DNA from: Sulfurimonas sp.
Lineage (GTDB): Bacteria > Campylobacterota > Campylobacteria > Campylobacterales > Sulfurimonadaceae
DNA: 33,202 bases
Assembly (NCBI GenBank): GCA_030949825.1
Contig: JAUZSC010000021.1
Location: 1 to 33,202, forward strand
Reading direction: 5' to 3'
The translations under genes and the position numbers were made by a program. Positions 16,926 to 26,928 of the stretch are shown here, piece after piece. The notes beneath the pieces were generated by a model. It had not been told where the DNA came from. It saw nothing but the letters and a program-made list of their open reading frames with translations, and made no database searches. Within the stretch, counting starts at the first letter, position 1. Every line of letters begins with the position of its first letter.

Positions 16926-17698
16926 TTTTTAGAAGACATATCTAAAATAGATTTTTTTATTTCAGATTTTTTATCAGATTTTTTACCAAGAAAATGTAGT
17001 TCAACTCTACGGTTTTTTTCACGGCCACTTTTTGTTGCATTTGTTGCAACTGGCTTAAACTCAGCATAACCCTCAGCACTTATTCTACTTCCAGATACGC
17101 CATCTAAAAGAAGCTCTTGAAGTACAGATATAGCCCTTGCAGATGAAAGTTCCCAGTTATCTTTATAGGGACTTTTTGCACCTGGTCCTTGGTCGTCTGT
17201 ATGCCCTTGTACTGAAACACGCGTGTCTATAGGTAATTCTTCTATAATCAAAGCAATGCGTTTGAGAAAGAGTAAAGTATCTTGATTTTCAACACTTGCA
17301 CTTCCTGCTTTAAAAAGAAGTGAAGCAGGAAGTTCTATAACAAAACCATCTTGTGCTTCTTCTATAGTGATACTTTCTGTTTGACCTTTTTCTTGCATCT
17401 CATTAGTGTCGCCAATTGCTTGTTGGACTTTATTTACTACTTCGGTAGTTTCTTCAGTTACATCTAATGGCGTTGCCTTTTGGATTCTTTTTTTAGAAAT
17501 CTCTGTTTGATTTCCACCTTCAAGGACACTCATGGCACCTGAGAGTGAACCTATCGCTTCGGAAATCTTCTTAGCATCCATACTTGCCATAGAAAGAAGT
17601 AAAACAAAGAAACATAAAAGAAGGGACATTAAATCCCCAAATGCTGCTAGCCATGCAGGAAGACATTCTTCACAATCTGGACATTTTTTCTTAGCCAT
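16922..17698 (-). CDS. motB: Flagellar stator protein MotB/PomB
   Basis: Stator subunit that couples ion flow to flagellar rotation and anchors to peptidoglycan. The single helix LAAFGDLMSLLLCFFVLLLSM carries the ion-carrying Asp at 22. The OmpA-like domain has VQGHTDDQGPG (about 163-173) and NRRVELHF. The short cytoplasmic start has three cysteines (KKCPDCEEC), a pattern seen in PomB-type proteins. It follows motA by 14 bases. Whether protons or sodium drive it cannot be read with certainty; the similarity looks more like sodium-type PomB. Confidence 0.95.
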   Translation of the reverse strand: MAKKKCPDCEECLPAWLAAFGDLMSLLLCFFVLLLSMASMDAKKISEAIGSLSGAMSVLEGGNQTEISKKRIQKATPLDVTEETTEVVNKVQQAIGDTNEMQEKGQTESITIEEAQDGFVIELPASLLFKAGSASVENQDTLLFLKRIALIIEELPIDTRVSVQGHTDDQGPGAKSPYKDNWELSSARAISVLQELLLDGVSGSRISAEGYAEFKPVATNATKSGREKNRRVELHFLGKKSDKKSEIKKSILDMSSKN

Positions 17699-17712
17699 TT
17701 ATCTAGTACTCA

Positions 17713-18477
17713 TTAATCAAACTGACTTACGCGTTCTGCAGGAGGTAAGTAGCTAAGAAGTTTTGCTTCTAAAACACGAGGTGCATCTCCGGATTGAATG
17801 GACATAATACCTGAGAGAATCATCTCGTGAACCAATGTTTCTTCATCATTTCTAATAGCTAAAATATTATAAATAGGAGTACCAAAAACATTCCCAATAA
17901 TCGCACCGTACATGGTAGTAAGTAAGGCAACCGCCATTGATGGACCAATAGCCGAAGGGTCAGCCATGTTTAAAAGCATCGCAACCAGACCGATAAGTGT
18001 ACCAACCATACCCATAGCACCAGCTAGTCCACCCCACTGGTTAAAGATAGAACCGTGAATCTTATGTCGTGTATTTGTTTGTTCCATTTCAATTTCTAAA
18101 AGTTCTCGAATCGTATCAGGTTCGCTTCCATCAATCGCCATGGAAAGACCTTTTTTCAAAAACTCATTTTCTTCAGAGTTTACATCACCCTCTAGGGCTA
18201 AGATTCCATCTTTTCTCGCTTTTGTTGCAAATTCAACAAGTTTTTTGATGAGTTCTCCAACATCAGTTTGTGGAGGTTTAATAGCAATCATAAAGATTTT
18301 TGTAAATTGCTTCATCTGTGCAGGTTTATACGATATCATCAAGGCACCAATGGAACCACCGATAACAATAAGTGCAGATGGAACATCAATATATGCCCCA
18401 ATACCAACACCCATAACCATCGCACTTCCAAGAAGTGCAAAGATTAAAACTATACCAATGACTGTACCTAAATCCAT
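17713..18477 (-). CDS. motA: Flagellar stator protein MotA/PomA
   Basis: Partner of MotB; five-subunit ring that pushes on the rotor. Four hydrophobic segments are seen: VIGIVLIFALLGSAMVMGVGIGAY, ALIVIGGSIGALMIS, GLAGAMGMVGTLIGLVAMLLNM and MAVALLTTMYGAIIGNVFGTPIY. The last two carry the conserved prolines of the family. A cytoplasmic loop of about 100 charged residues lies between segments 2 and 3. The 254-aa length is that of PomA. It is the first gene of the run motA-motB-fliP-trmA-SH3-TrkA protein and is divergent from glmU. Confidence 0.95.
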   Translation of the reverse strand: MDLGTVIGIVLIFALLGSAMVMGVGIGAYIDVPSALIVIGGSIGALMISYKPAQMKQFTKIFMIAIKPPQTDVGELIKKLVEFATKARKDGILALEGDVNSEENEFLKKGLSMAIDGSEPDTIRELLEIEMEQTNTRHKIHGSIFNQWGGLAGAMGMVGTLIGLVAMLLNMADPSAIGPSMAVALLTTMYGAIIGNVFGTPIYNILAIRNDEETLVHEMILSGIMSIQSGDAPRVLEAKLLSYLPPAERVSQFD

Positions 18478-18486
18478 TTAAAAACC

Positions 18487-18513
18487 TTGATATAAAAATA
18501 TTACAGTTATAAT
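18487..18513 (+). promoter_or_regulatory. Likely glmU promoter
   Basis: TATAAT at 18508-18513 lies 31 bases before the glmU ATG, with TTGATA at 18487-18492 (15-base spacing, somewhat short). AAGGA follows about 10 bases before the ATG. This 66-base gap also has to hold the divergent motA promoter. Confidence 0.45.
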
Positions 18514-18543
18514 ACCACAAAAAGAATAAGGACAAACATTATT

Positions 18544-19852
18544 ATGGATAAAAATGAAATAAGTATAATAATTTTAGCTGCTGGAAAAGGTAGCCGTATG
18601 AAGTCACCTAAGGCTAAGGTTTTACATAATATCTGTGGTAAACCAATGCTTTATCATATCATTAAAGCTTCAAAAGAAATCTCTGATGACATAACTATTG
18701 TCATAGCTCACCAAAAAGAACTCGTTCAAAAAGAGATGGAGACCTACTTTACAGATCTTAGATTTTCAATACAAGATTCTAAAAATTACCCAGGAACAGG
18801 GGGAGCTATGAAAAATGTTTCTCCAAAAAATAAAAAAGTTTTAGTACTTAATGGTGATATGCCTCTTATTACAGCAGATGCTCTCCAAGGGTTTTTAGAT
18901 GCAGATGCTGATGTCATTATGTCAATATTTGATTTACAAAATCCGGATGGTTATGGTCGCGTAATCATTAAAGATAAACAAGTACAAAGCATTGTAGAGC
19001 AAAAAGATTCAAATGAAGATGAGCTTAAAGTAACTACTGTAAATGCTGGCATCTATGCATTTACAAAAGATGTTATTGAAAAATACATTCCGCTTTTAAG
19101 TAATGAAAATGCGCAAAAAGAATACTATCTTACTGATGTAATTGCAATGGCTAAAAATGATGGACTTAGTATTTCACCTTTGTTGGTGAATGAAGATAGT
19201 TTTAAGGGTGTGAATTCTAAAAAAGATTTAAGTGACAGTGAAGTCATTATGCAGGACTTTATTAAAAACAAATGGATGAATGCTGCTGTTATCATGCAAC
19301 TTCCTTTTACAATATATATAGAAGAGAGTGTTACTTTTGAAGGTGAATGTATTTTAGAAAATGGCTGTAGAATTACAGGTAACACACTTATAAAAGATTC
19401 CCATATTAAAGCAGGAAGTGTTATAGAGGACTCTATCATTAAAAATTCCGATATTGGACCACTTGCACATATTCGCCCTTCTTCTTATATAGAGGACACG
19501 CATATAGGAAACTTTGTTGAAGTTAAAAAAAAGTTCACTCAAAGGTGTAAAAGCTGGACATTTAAGTTACATCGGTGATGCTCAAATCGATGAAGGCACA
19601 AACATAGGTGCTGGAGTTATTACATGTAACTACGATGGTATAAAAAAATATAAAACTATCATTGGGAAAAATGTATTTATCGGGAGTGATAGCCAACTCG
19701 TAGCACCTATAAATATAGAAGATGATGTAATGATTGCAGCAGGAACTACACTTACGAGTGGGACTGTTAAAAAAGGTTCACTCGCTATAAGTAGAACAAA
19801 ACTTAGAAATATAAAAGATTTTTATTATAAATTTTTTGGTGTAAAAAAATGA
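18544..19852 (+). CDS. glmU: Bifunctional GlmU, frameshifted in an A8 tract
   Basis: Makes UDP-N-acetylglucosamine: glucosamine-1-phosphate acetylation (C-terminal domain) and uridylylation (N-terminal domain). The nucleotidyltransferase motif [15 protein letters not shown] is at 11-25, with GDMPL near 104. From about residue 240 the hexapeptide repeats of the left-handed beta helix begin. The frame breaks at 19525-19532, where A8 replaces A7. With seven A the reading becomes [20 protein letters not shown] and continues through [12 protein letters not shown] to the stop at 19850-19852, giving 435 aa, a normal length. Because glmU is essential, the shift is most likely a sequencing error or corrected by slippage. 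It overlaps eptA (ATGA). Confidence 0.93.
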
Positions 19853-21450
19853 TTTCGAAATATTTAAAACCCTTAACACAAACCAAACTCATCATTTTTA
19901 CAAGTATTTTTTTAGTTTGCTTTGATAATTATAAATTTTTTGTAAATATTTTAGAAGTTTATCCATTAAATATAGCAAATGCAGGTTTTTTACTTTCTAT
20001 AATTATAATCTTGCTTGCATTTATAGTACTACTTTTTAGTATCATTACGTCGAGACACACCATAAAACCAACACTGATTATAATACTATTAACTTCATCT
20101 TTAACTAATTATTTTATGAATACATACGGTACTATTATTGATGATGATATGATTAGAAATATGCTTCAAACAGAAACGAGTGAAGCTATGGACTTAGTAA
20201 CTTTTAAACAAATCATCTATCTCCTTATTCTTGGTGTTATCCCGTCTATACTAATTTATAAAGTACCTATACACTACAGACCTTTAAAAGACGAAGTCAT
20301 TTCCAAAATGAAGGCTATATTTATTCCTTTACTTATAATTATAATTTTACTATTACTATTCAGTAAACATTACACATCATTTTTTAGAGAAAATAAACCT
20401 TTACGCTACTCAACAAACCCTACTTATTGGATATATTCTATTGGACACTATATCAATCAAACATTTACGAGCACTAATAATGTCCTTGAACCACTAGGTA
20501 GAGATGCTAGGATTGATACCAATAGTACTAAACACAAGATTGTCATTATGGTTGTTGGTGAAGCAGCAAGAGCTGATCATTTTTCATTAAACGGTTACAC
20601 TAAAGAAACAAACCCATTATTAAGTAAAGAAAATATAATAAATTTTTCGCAGCTCTATTCATGTGGTACCTCTACTGCTATTTCAGTACCTTGTATGTTC
20701 TCTTATTTTACAAGAGATGATTTTGATTATAACAGAGGTGTTTATTATGAAAATGCACTCGATGTCTTGTCTCACACACAAAAAATAGCTATTTTATGGA
20801 GAGATAATAATTCTAATTCAAAAAATGTAGCCAATCGATTAAGTTTTGAAAACTTCAAAACTAGTAATACAAATACAATATGTACAGATGGAGAATGCAG
20901 AGATGAGGGTATGCTAATAGGACTAGATGCATATATCACGAAAAATAATTCTAAGGATATTTTAATCGTTTTACATCAAATGGGTAATCATGGTCCTGCC
21001 TATTATAAAAGATATCCTAATAAATTTGAAATTTTCAAACCCACATGTAAAACAAATCAAATCGAAAAATGTACAAAAGAAGAAATTAGTAATGCATATG
21101 ATAATGCTATACTCTATACAGATTATTTTCTTACACAAACTATTGATTTATTAAAGCAATATGAAGGTACACATAAAACAGCAATGATTTATATGAGTGA
21201 TCATGGTGAGAGTTTAGGTGAAAATGGAATTTACTTACATGGTTTACCCTACTTCATGGCTCCAGATGCTCAAAAGCATGTGGGGGCACTTGCCTGGTTT
21301 AATAAAGAAATGAGCGATGATATGAACATTACTAAAATCACAAAGAATAAAGATAAAGAATTTTCACACGACAATCTTTTTCACACTCTTTTAGATATTT
21401 TTGATGTGAACACAGATGTCTATGAAAAAAATATGAGTATGTTTAGATAA
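19849..21450 (+). CDS. eptA: Lipid A phosphoethanolamine transferase EptA
   Basis: Transfers phosphoethanolamine from phosphatidylethanolamine to lipid A in the periplasmic leaflet, which lowers the negative charge and can protect against cationic peptides. Five hydrophobic helices occupy residues 1-175. The alkaline-phosphatase-like domain has the metal and nucleophile motifs [14 protein letters not shown] (about 237-250), [15 protein letters not shown] (about 270-284, nucleophile Thr) and [17 protein letters not shown] (about 449-465). At 533 aa it is complete. The ATG overlaps the glmU stop, and a truncated PAP2 phosphatase gene converges from the right. Confidence 0.92.
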   Translation: MISKYLKPLTQTKLIIFTSIFLVCFDNYKFFVNILEVYPLNIANAGFLLSIIIILLAFIVLLFSIITSRHTIKPTLIIILLTSSLTNYFMNTYGTIIDDDMIRNMLQTETSEAMDLVTFKQIIYLLILGVIPSILIYKVPIHYRPLKDEVISKMKAIFIPLLIIIILLLLFSKHYTSFFRENKPLRYSTNPTYWIYSIGHYINQTFTSTNNVLEPLGRDARIDTNSTKHKIVIMVVGEAARADHFSLNGYTKETNPLLSKENIINFSQLYSCGTSTAISVPCMFSYFTRDDFDYNRGVYYENALDVLSHTQKIAILWRDNNSNSKNVANRLSFENFKTSNTNTICTDGECRDEGMLIGLDAYITKNNSKDILIVLHQMGNHGPAYYKRYPNKFEIFKPTCKTNQIEKCTKEEISNAYDNAILYTDYFLTQTIDLLKQYEGTHKTAMIYMSDHGESLGENGIYLHGLPYFMAPDAQKHVGALAWFNKEMSDDMNITKITKNKDKEFSHDNLFHTLLDIFDVNTDVYEKNMSMFR

Positions 21451-21471
21451 AACTTGGTATTACCAAGTTTT
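21449..21471. terminator. Bidirectional terminator between eptA and the PAP2 remnant
   Basis: AAAACTTGGTA and TACCAAGTTTT form an almost perfect palindrome starting at the eptA stop, flanked by A and T runs on both sides. It would work for eptA on the plus strand and for the converging phosphatase gene. Confidence 0.6.
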
Positions 21472-21668
21472 ACTAATACTAAAACCTAAACCTGAATTAA
21501 CTGCCATAGGTTTAATCTCATAGCCTTTATACTCAGTGGTGAAGTAATAACTACTGAGACCACCTATTAAAGCTCCAACCACTACATCAGTTGTGTAATG
21601 AGCATCTGTTGCTACTCTACTATAACCAACATATGCAGCAGCTAAGTAAGCGGGGATAGAGTATTTAA
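21460..21668 (-). pseudogene. 3' end of a PAP2-family (LpxE/LpxF-like) phosphatase gene, cut by IS-A
   Basis: The minus strand reads KYSIPAYLAAAYVGYSRVATDAHYTTDVVVGALIGGLSS and on to a stop at 21460. SRV...H..TDVVVG is the last motif of the PAP2 phosphatase family (SR-x5-H-x3-D), with its catalytic His. The frame is open up to 21668, where IS-A begins, so the N-terminal part, including the KxxxxxxRP motif, is missing. A PAP2 phosphatase beside eptA fits the lipid A 1-dephosphorylation and phosphoethanolamine pathway known from Helicobacter (LpxE with EptA); the specificity is inferred. Confidence 0.75.
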
Positions 21669-22008
21669 CCCAACTTCATCATTTTCCAAGCAGAAATCCA
21701 CTAAATCCTCAAATTTGACAATTCTTTTGGATATTAAACCACTTGTTTTAGGGAGATCACCTTTCAAATATACTAATGTGGTACCCGAATATAATATTGT
21801 TTAAGTTTATATTAATGCTTAATTTGCTACAATCTTCGCATGTACATAATTAAAACAATCTCTAAGAGCAAAAAAGACTCAACTCAGAACTATTACACTT
21901 ACTGATGTTACGATAATCTAAAATGAACAACCCCGACCCAAGGGTACGGGGTATCACTTTCGTTTGAGCTTACAAGTCAAATAACAACTGACTAGTATGC
22001 ACCTTTGT

Positions 22009-23536
22009 GAGACCACTGCACAACCCCAAACACTACCCCAATCTTAATTTTAAAATATTTTTTTGAAATCTCTAAAATATATCTGCTTAATTTTCATCAT
22101 AAATTGTTTCTCACCCTTAAAGTTATCTAAATACCCTTTATTTCTTATCATATTTCCTAGCTATTTCTTACTTTTCGTAAGGCTATTTGTTTATGGGCAA
22201 ATAGTTTTAGGTTTGAGGCTAAGCAAGCTATTGTAAAATTCATATTATTGCGGACTAATCCAGTATACCTATTGGTATGATATTTCATTTGGGTTTTAGA
22301 CGCGCAAAGCTATGTTCAACCTTTGCCCTGATTTTATGTTTTGGTTTTTCTATCTCTCTTTGTGCTGCTCTCTCATCCTTAGTCATCTTCTGTGTCTCTT
22401 TGAGACAAATCTCATTTTCTATTTCATTCTTCTCTAATAGTTCATCTACTTCTTTAGACTTGTATGCTTTATCTCCATAGAATGCTTCTATATCTTCCAG
22501 CTCTTCTATGATGGTTTGGACAACTGATATGTCAGATGTATTTGCAAATGTCATTATTGGTTTTAGTATTGCACCAGAGTCTGAGTCTGTTGCTATGTGT
22601 CCCTTGTATCCTGTTGCATATTGCTTTGTACCAGTTTGATATCCTGTTCTTACCTCTTTATCTACTTTGTCGGTTTGATCATAACTATCTTCGCTATTTT
22701 CTATAATATTTTTTGAGGTCTCGATATCTTTAGTATCTATGCCTTGTAGTTCATCTAGCTCTTGATTTTTAAATGTTCTTGAGTTATGTTCTTTCTTTCG
22801 TAATAATTTATCTACTTTTTTTCTTGATGGTTTTGCTTTCTTGAGTTCTTCATTTATTTGTAAGTCAAGGGTTCTATTGGCTTCTTCTACTTTTACTCTA
22901 TTGGCATTTCTTTGCTCTTTATCCTTATCTTTAACTCCATCATTCAAAGATTTAATTAAAGTTGCGTCTACTAAAATTGATTTACCACTTTTAGCTATTA
23001 AGCCTTTATCTTCTAGTTGTTTATTTACATGGTTAAATAGCTTATCATATATTTTAGTATCTATCAAAGAGTTCCTAAATCTACCTATGGTTGTACTATC
23101 AGGAGCTAAGTCCTCTAGGCTTAAACCTACGAATTTCATAAACAGTAAGTTTACATAAAGTGCTTCTTCAACCTTTTCGTCACTCAGGTCATAGAATTTT
23201 TGCAAGAGTAATATTTTAAACATAAGGATATTGTCATAAGCTTTTACTCCACAAACATTCTTTGTACCGATACCATTCTTATTTAAAATAGGTTTTAACT
23301 TTCTAAAATCTATTATACTATCTATCTCTTTTAGAAATGAATCTACATATTGAAGTCTATCGTTAACAGCATAATCTGTAAATGTTGGAGTATTCTCTTG
23401 AAATGCCAAATTATTGCCTTTTAGCTTAAAATATCTTTAAATTGGTGGTGTTATTATAGCAAATAAATGGCTTTAAATAACTTAATATAAGGGGTTTTAA
23501 GAGATTTAGTTTGTTTTTTTACTGTGCAGTGGTCTC
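22009..23536 (-). mobile_element. IS-D copy 1: IS5-like element, 1528 bp
   Basis: Terminal inverted repeats GAGACCACTGCACA (22009-22022) and its complement at 23523-23536. A 5-base target duplication TTTGT flanks it (22004-22008 and 23537-23541), inside IS200 tnpA. It is almost identical to copy 2 at 25400-26928. Confidence 0.9.
22157..23409 (-). CDS. IS-D transposase, copy 1 (IS5-like DDE), stop or shift near the 3' end
   Basis: The frame 22285-23409 gives 374 aa starting MAFQENTPTFTDYAV. DDE signature regions are ILVDATLIKS (first Asp), AFYGDKAYKSKEVDE (second Asp) and VEHSFARLK (Glu). The middle holds a Lys/Glu-rich linker. The frame stops at LKPK, but one base back the reading goes on as MKYHTNRYTGLVRNNMNF to LRKVRNS and a stop at 22157, giving a 417-aa protein. 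The same stop occurs in copy 2, so either the element moved with this lesion or it uses a -1 shift. All three catalytic residues lie before the stop. Confidence 0.85.
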
Positions 23537-25399
23537 TTTGTATATTTCTTTCCTTGATCTCGAACATAATTCCTTATGGTTTCTTCATTTGCAAATTGCC
23601 CAACAGTATTTGCATAAAAACCACTTGTCCAAAGACTCCCACCCCAGAGATGTTTTTTCACTTCAGGGTGTTTTGCAAAAACTTCTCTTGCTGTGATACT
23701 TTTTATTATTTGCACCATTCGTGTTACTGTCATTTTTGGTACACTTTGCACTAAAAATGCAACATGGTCTTCATCATTTCCTATCTCTAAAAATTAATCT
23801 CATATCTTTCAGATATCTCGATACAAACATTTACCAAGGTATCTTCGATACCTTGGCTAAATACTTTTCTTCTGTACTGATGTTACGATAATCTAAATTA
23901 TAAAATTCTTAAGAATGCTACAATTTCACGCAACCATCAATTCCCCAACTTTTGCATAAGCTACTTTTAGAGCCTCAAGATAGATTTTTTCCTTAATAGC
24001 AAAGTGATTCATTTTATAATTTAAGCGAAGTTTTTCTAGTTTGATAAAACCACGTACTGCTAAGTGTATATGATTCCTTTGTGATGTTTCAACTTTTGTA
24101 GGAGAATGTTCTATTTTGAGGTTTTGCTTGAGTGATTTGTGATATTCCTCTACTTTCCACCGTCTTTTGTAGATTTTGAGTACTTCATTGAAAGATAAGT
24201 CTATATCATTTGTAACAAGATACAGATAAATAGATTCGCCATCATCGCCGTTTTTGACAACTTGCTTGATAAGTCTTAGAGGTTTCTTATAACCTTCAAG
24301 ATATACCAAACGGCTACTACCACCCTCTATATCTATGCTTGAGATATTAACATATTTTCCATTATTTCTTTCTTCTAAAGTGAATGCTACTTTTCTATTA
24401 CTTTTTATTGGACATACAAATTTCTTTTTGAGTTCTTCTTCTATAAACACCAAGTTCTTGGTGCTTGCAAACCATTTATCAAAGAGTATATATTTGAATT
24501 TGACTTCATTATGATAGTATAAAATATTTAGTTTGTCTTGCATTATTTCATTTTTTGTGTAGAGAGATTTCTTCACATGTTTTTGATATTCCTCATTCCA
24601 TATCTCTTCTGTCTTTGTGATAATCTCATATCCCAAAGGTATAGATATACCACTAGCATCTGTATAATGAAAATTTAGCATCAAGATGCCTTTCTCCATT
24701 CTTTGGGATACATGATCATAGTGCCAGCAAACAATATCATTTATGTTTGTCCATGGCTTATGCATAAGCATATCATCTATTATAATCATAGCTCTCTACA
24801 CAAATAAAAGGCTCAAAAATTGCTAGGATTAACTAAAAAGTAGAGTATATGGAACTTCGTTTAAAAAAAGATTTGATGTAATGGTAAAGAGTGCTATAAA
24901 TGCTCAACAGAGAGCTACAAATGGATTAAAGATACTGCTTGGTACTCCACCGATGACTCAAGTTCAAGCCAATTGGAGATTTTTAAATAATCCAAATGCA
25001 ACAATAAAGGAACTCCACAAACCTCTGCAAAAGCATTTAGAACAAGAGATTGTTTCTCAATGTGACAAATATGTTTTAGCCTTAGAAGATTGGTCTCATT
25101 TAGATTATAAAAACCATAGTTCTAAAAAAGAACTCAAATCAGAAAACCGAAAAGATACATGTATGAAAATAGGCTATGACTATCAAGGAGCGATAGCTGC
25201 AAGTGATAGAACTGGCGAGCCTATAGGAGTATTAGACCATAACCTTAAAACAGCAGATAATGTTTACTCAACATATGATGATAAGATAGATATGAATCTA
25301 ACTCATTTAGGAGAACTAAGAGTTAGAGCAAAACATATGTGCGACACGATAAATACAGACAAAAAAATCATTCATATAGTTGATAGGGAATCAGATAGC

Positions 25400-26928
25400 G
25401 AGACCACAGCACAACCCCAAACACTACCCCAATCCTAATTTTAAAATATTTTTTTGAAATCTCTAAAATATATCTGCTTAATTTTCATCATAAATTGTTT
25501 CTCACCCTTAAAGTTATCTAAATACCCTTTATTTCTTATCATATTTCCTAGCTATTTCTTACTTTTCGTAAGGCTATTTGTTTATGGGCAAATAGTTTTA
25601 GGTTTGAGGCTAAGCAAGCTATTGTAAAATTCATATTATTGCGGACTAATCCAGTATACCTATTGGTATGATATTTCATTTGGTTTTTAGACGCGCAAAG
25701 CTATGTTCAACCTTTTGCCCTGATTTTATGTTTTGGTTTTTCTATCTCTCTTTGTGCTGCTCTCTCATCCTTAGTCATCTTCTGTGTCTCTTTGAGACAA
25801 ATCTCATTTTCTATTTCATTCTTCTCTAATAGTTCATCTACTTCTTTAGACTTGTATGCTTTATCTCCATAGAATGCTTCTATATCTTCCAGCTCTTCTA
25901 CGATGGTTTGGACAACTGATATGTCAGATGTATTTGCAAATGTCATTATTGGTTTTAGTATTGCACCAGAGTCTGAGTCTGTTGCTATGTGTCCCTTGTA
26001 TCCTGTTGCATATTGCTTTGTACCAGTTTGATATCCTGTTCTTACCTCTTTATCTACTTTGTCGGTTTGATCATAACTATCTTCGCTATTTTCTATAATA
26101 TTTTTTGAGGTCTCGATATCTTTAGTATCTATGCCTTGTAGTTCATCTAGCTCTTGATTTTTAAATGTTCTTGAGTTATGTTCTTTCTTTCGTAATAATT
26201 TATCTACTTTTTTTCTTGATGGTTTTGCTTTCTTGAGTTCTTCATTTATTTGTAAGTCAAGGGTTCTATTGGCTTCTTCTACTTTTACTCTATTGGCATT
26301 TCTTTGCTCTTTATCCTTATCTTTAACTCCATCATTCAAAGATTTAATTAAAGTTGCGTCTACTAAAATTGATTTACCACTTTTAGCTATTAAGCCTTTA
26401 TCTTCTAGTTGTTTATTTACATGGTTAAATAGCTTATCATATATTTTAGTATCTATCAAAGAGTTCCTAAATCTACCTATGGTTGTACTATCAGGAGCTA
26501 AGTCCTCTAGGCTTAAACCTACGAATTTCATAAACAGTAAGTTTACATAAAGTGCTTCTTCAACCTTTTCGTCACTCAGGTCATAGAATTTTTGCAAGAG
26601 TAATATTTTAAACATAAGGATATTGTCATAAGCTTTTACTCCACAAACATTCTTTGTACCGATACCATTCTTATTTAAAATAGGTTTTAACTTTCTAAAA
26701 TCTATTATACTATCTATCTCTTTTAGAAATGAATCTACATATTGAAGTCTATCGTTAACAGCATAATCTGTAAATGTTGGAGTATTCTCTTGAAATGCCA
26801 AATTATTGCCTTTTAGCTTAAAATATCTTTAAATTCGTGGTGTAATTATAGCAAATAAATGGCTTTAAATAACTTAATATAAGGGGTTTTAAGAGATTTA
26901 GTTTGTTTTTTTACTGTGCAGTGGTCTC
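25400..26928 (-). mobile_element. IS-D copy 2: IS5-like element, 1529 bp
   Basis: Same ends as copy 1, with one mismatch in the left repeat (GAGACCACAGCACA). A 5-base duplication ATAGC flanks it (25395-25399 and 26929-26933). Only a handful of base differences from copy 1 can be found, so one copy is a recent offspring of the other or both come from the same source. Confidence 0.9.
25579..26801 (-). pseudogene. IS-D transposase, copy 2, frameshifted near the catalytic Glu
   Basis: Identical to copy 1 apart from a few bases, but the run before the C-terminal region has one extra base (CCTTTT instead of CCTTT at about 25711-25716). The protein therefore ends RAKG at 25707 instead of continuing RAKVEHSFARLK. 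This removes the catalytic Glu and makes the copy inactive as read. The downstream stop shared with copy 1 (LKTK-stop here) is also present. The left coordinate is the approximate end of the former reading frame. Confidence 0.8.

Larger units (their letters stand above)
21923..23876 (-). mobile_element. IS200-type element, split by IS-D copy 1 and 5'-truncated
   Basis: The tnpA frame is on the minus strand. Its 3' side ends with a GC-rich hairpin (ACCCCG at 21930-21935 with CGGGGT at 21947-21952, and inner CCC/GGG) typical of IS200/IS605 right ends. IS-D copy 1 interrupts it at 22009-23536. The 5' side stops at 23876, directly against an IS-B end, so about 25-30 N-terminal residues and the left end are gone. 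Confidence 0.75.
21970..23876 (-). pseudogene. IS200 transposase tnpA, broken by IS-D and a frameshift
   Basis: Removing IS-D and one TTTGT gives a Y1 transposase. From 23876 it reads YRRKVFSQGIEDTLVNVC and on to ERYEINF, then needs one extra T (about 23793-23797) to continue LEIGNDEDHVAFLVQSVPKM, and runs through KHLWGGSLWTSGFYANTVG to YVRDQGKKYTKVHTSQLLFDL and a stop at 21970. The metal-binding HUH motif reads HVA instead of HVH, which may be a second small lesion. The Tyr-containing helix region is present. It cannot encode an active enzyme as it stands. Confidence 0.7.

Noticed and set aside
19514..19852. Two separate proteins (uridylyltransferase and acetyltransferase) instead of GlmU
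   Set aside because: The break falls in the middle of the hexapeptide-repeat domain and the second frame has no plausible start; a single A removed restores the family sequence.
22009..26928. Composite transposon bounded by the two IS-D copies
   Set aside because: Each IS-D copy has its own 5-base target duplication (TTTGT and ATAGC), so they inserted separately, and the stretch between carries only other IS pieces.
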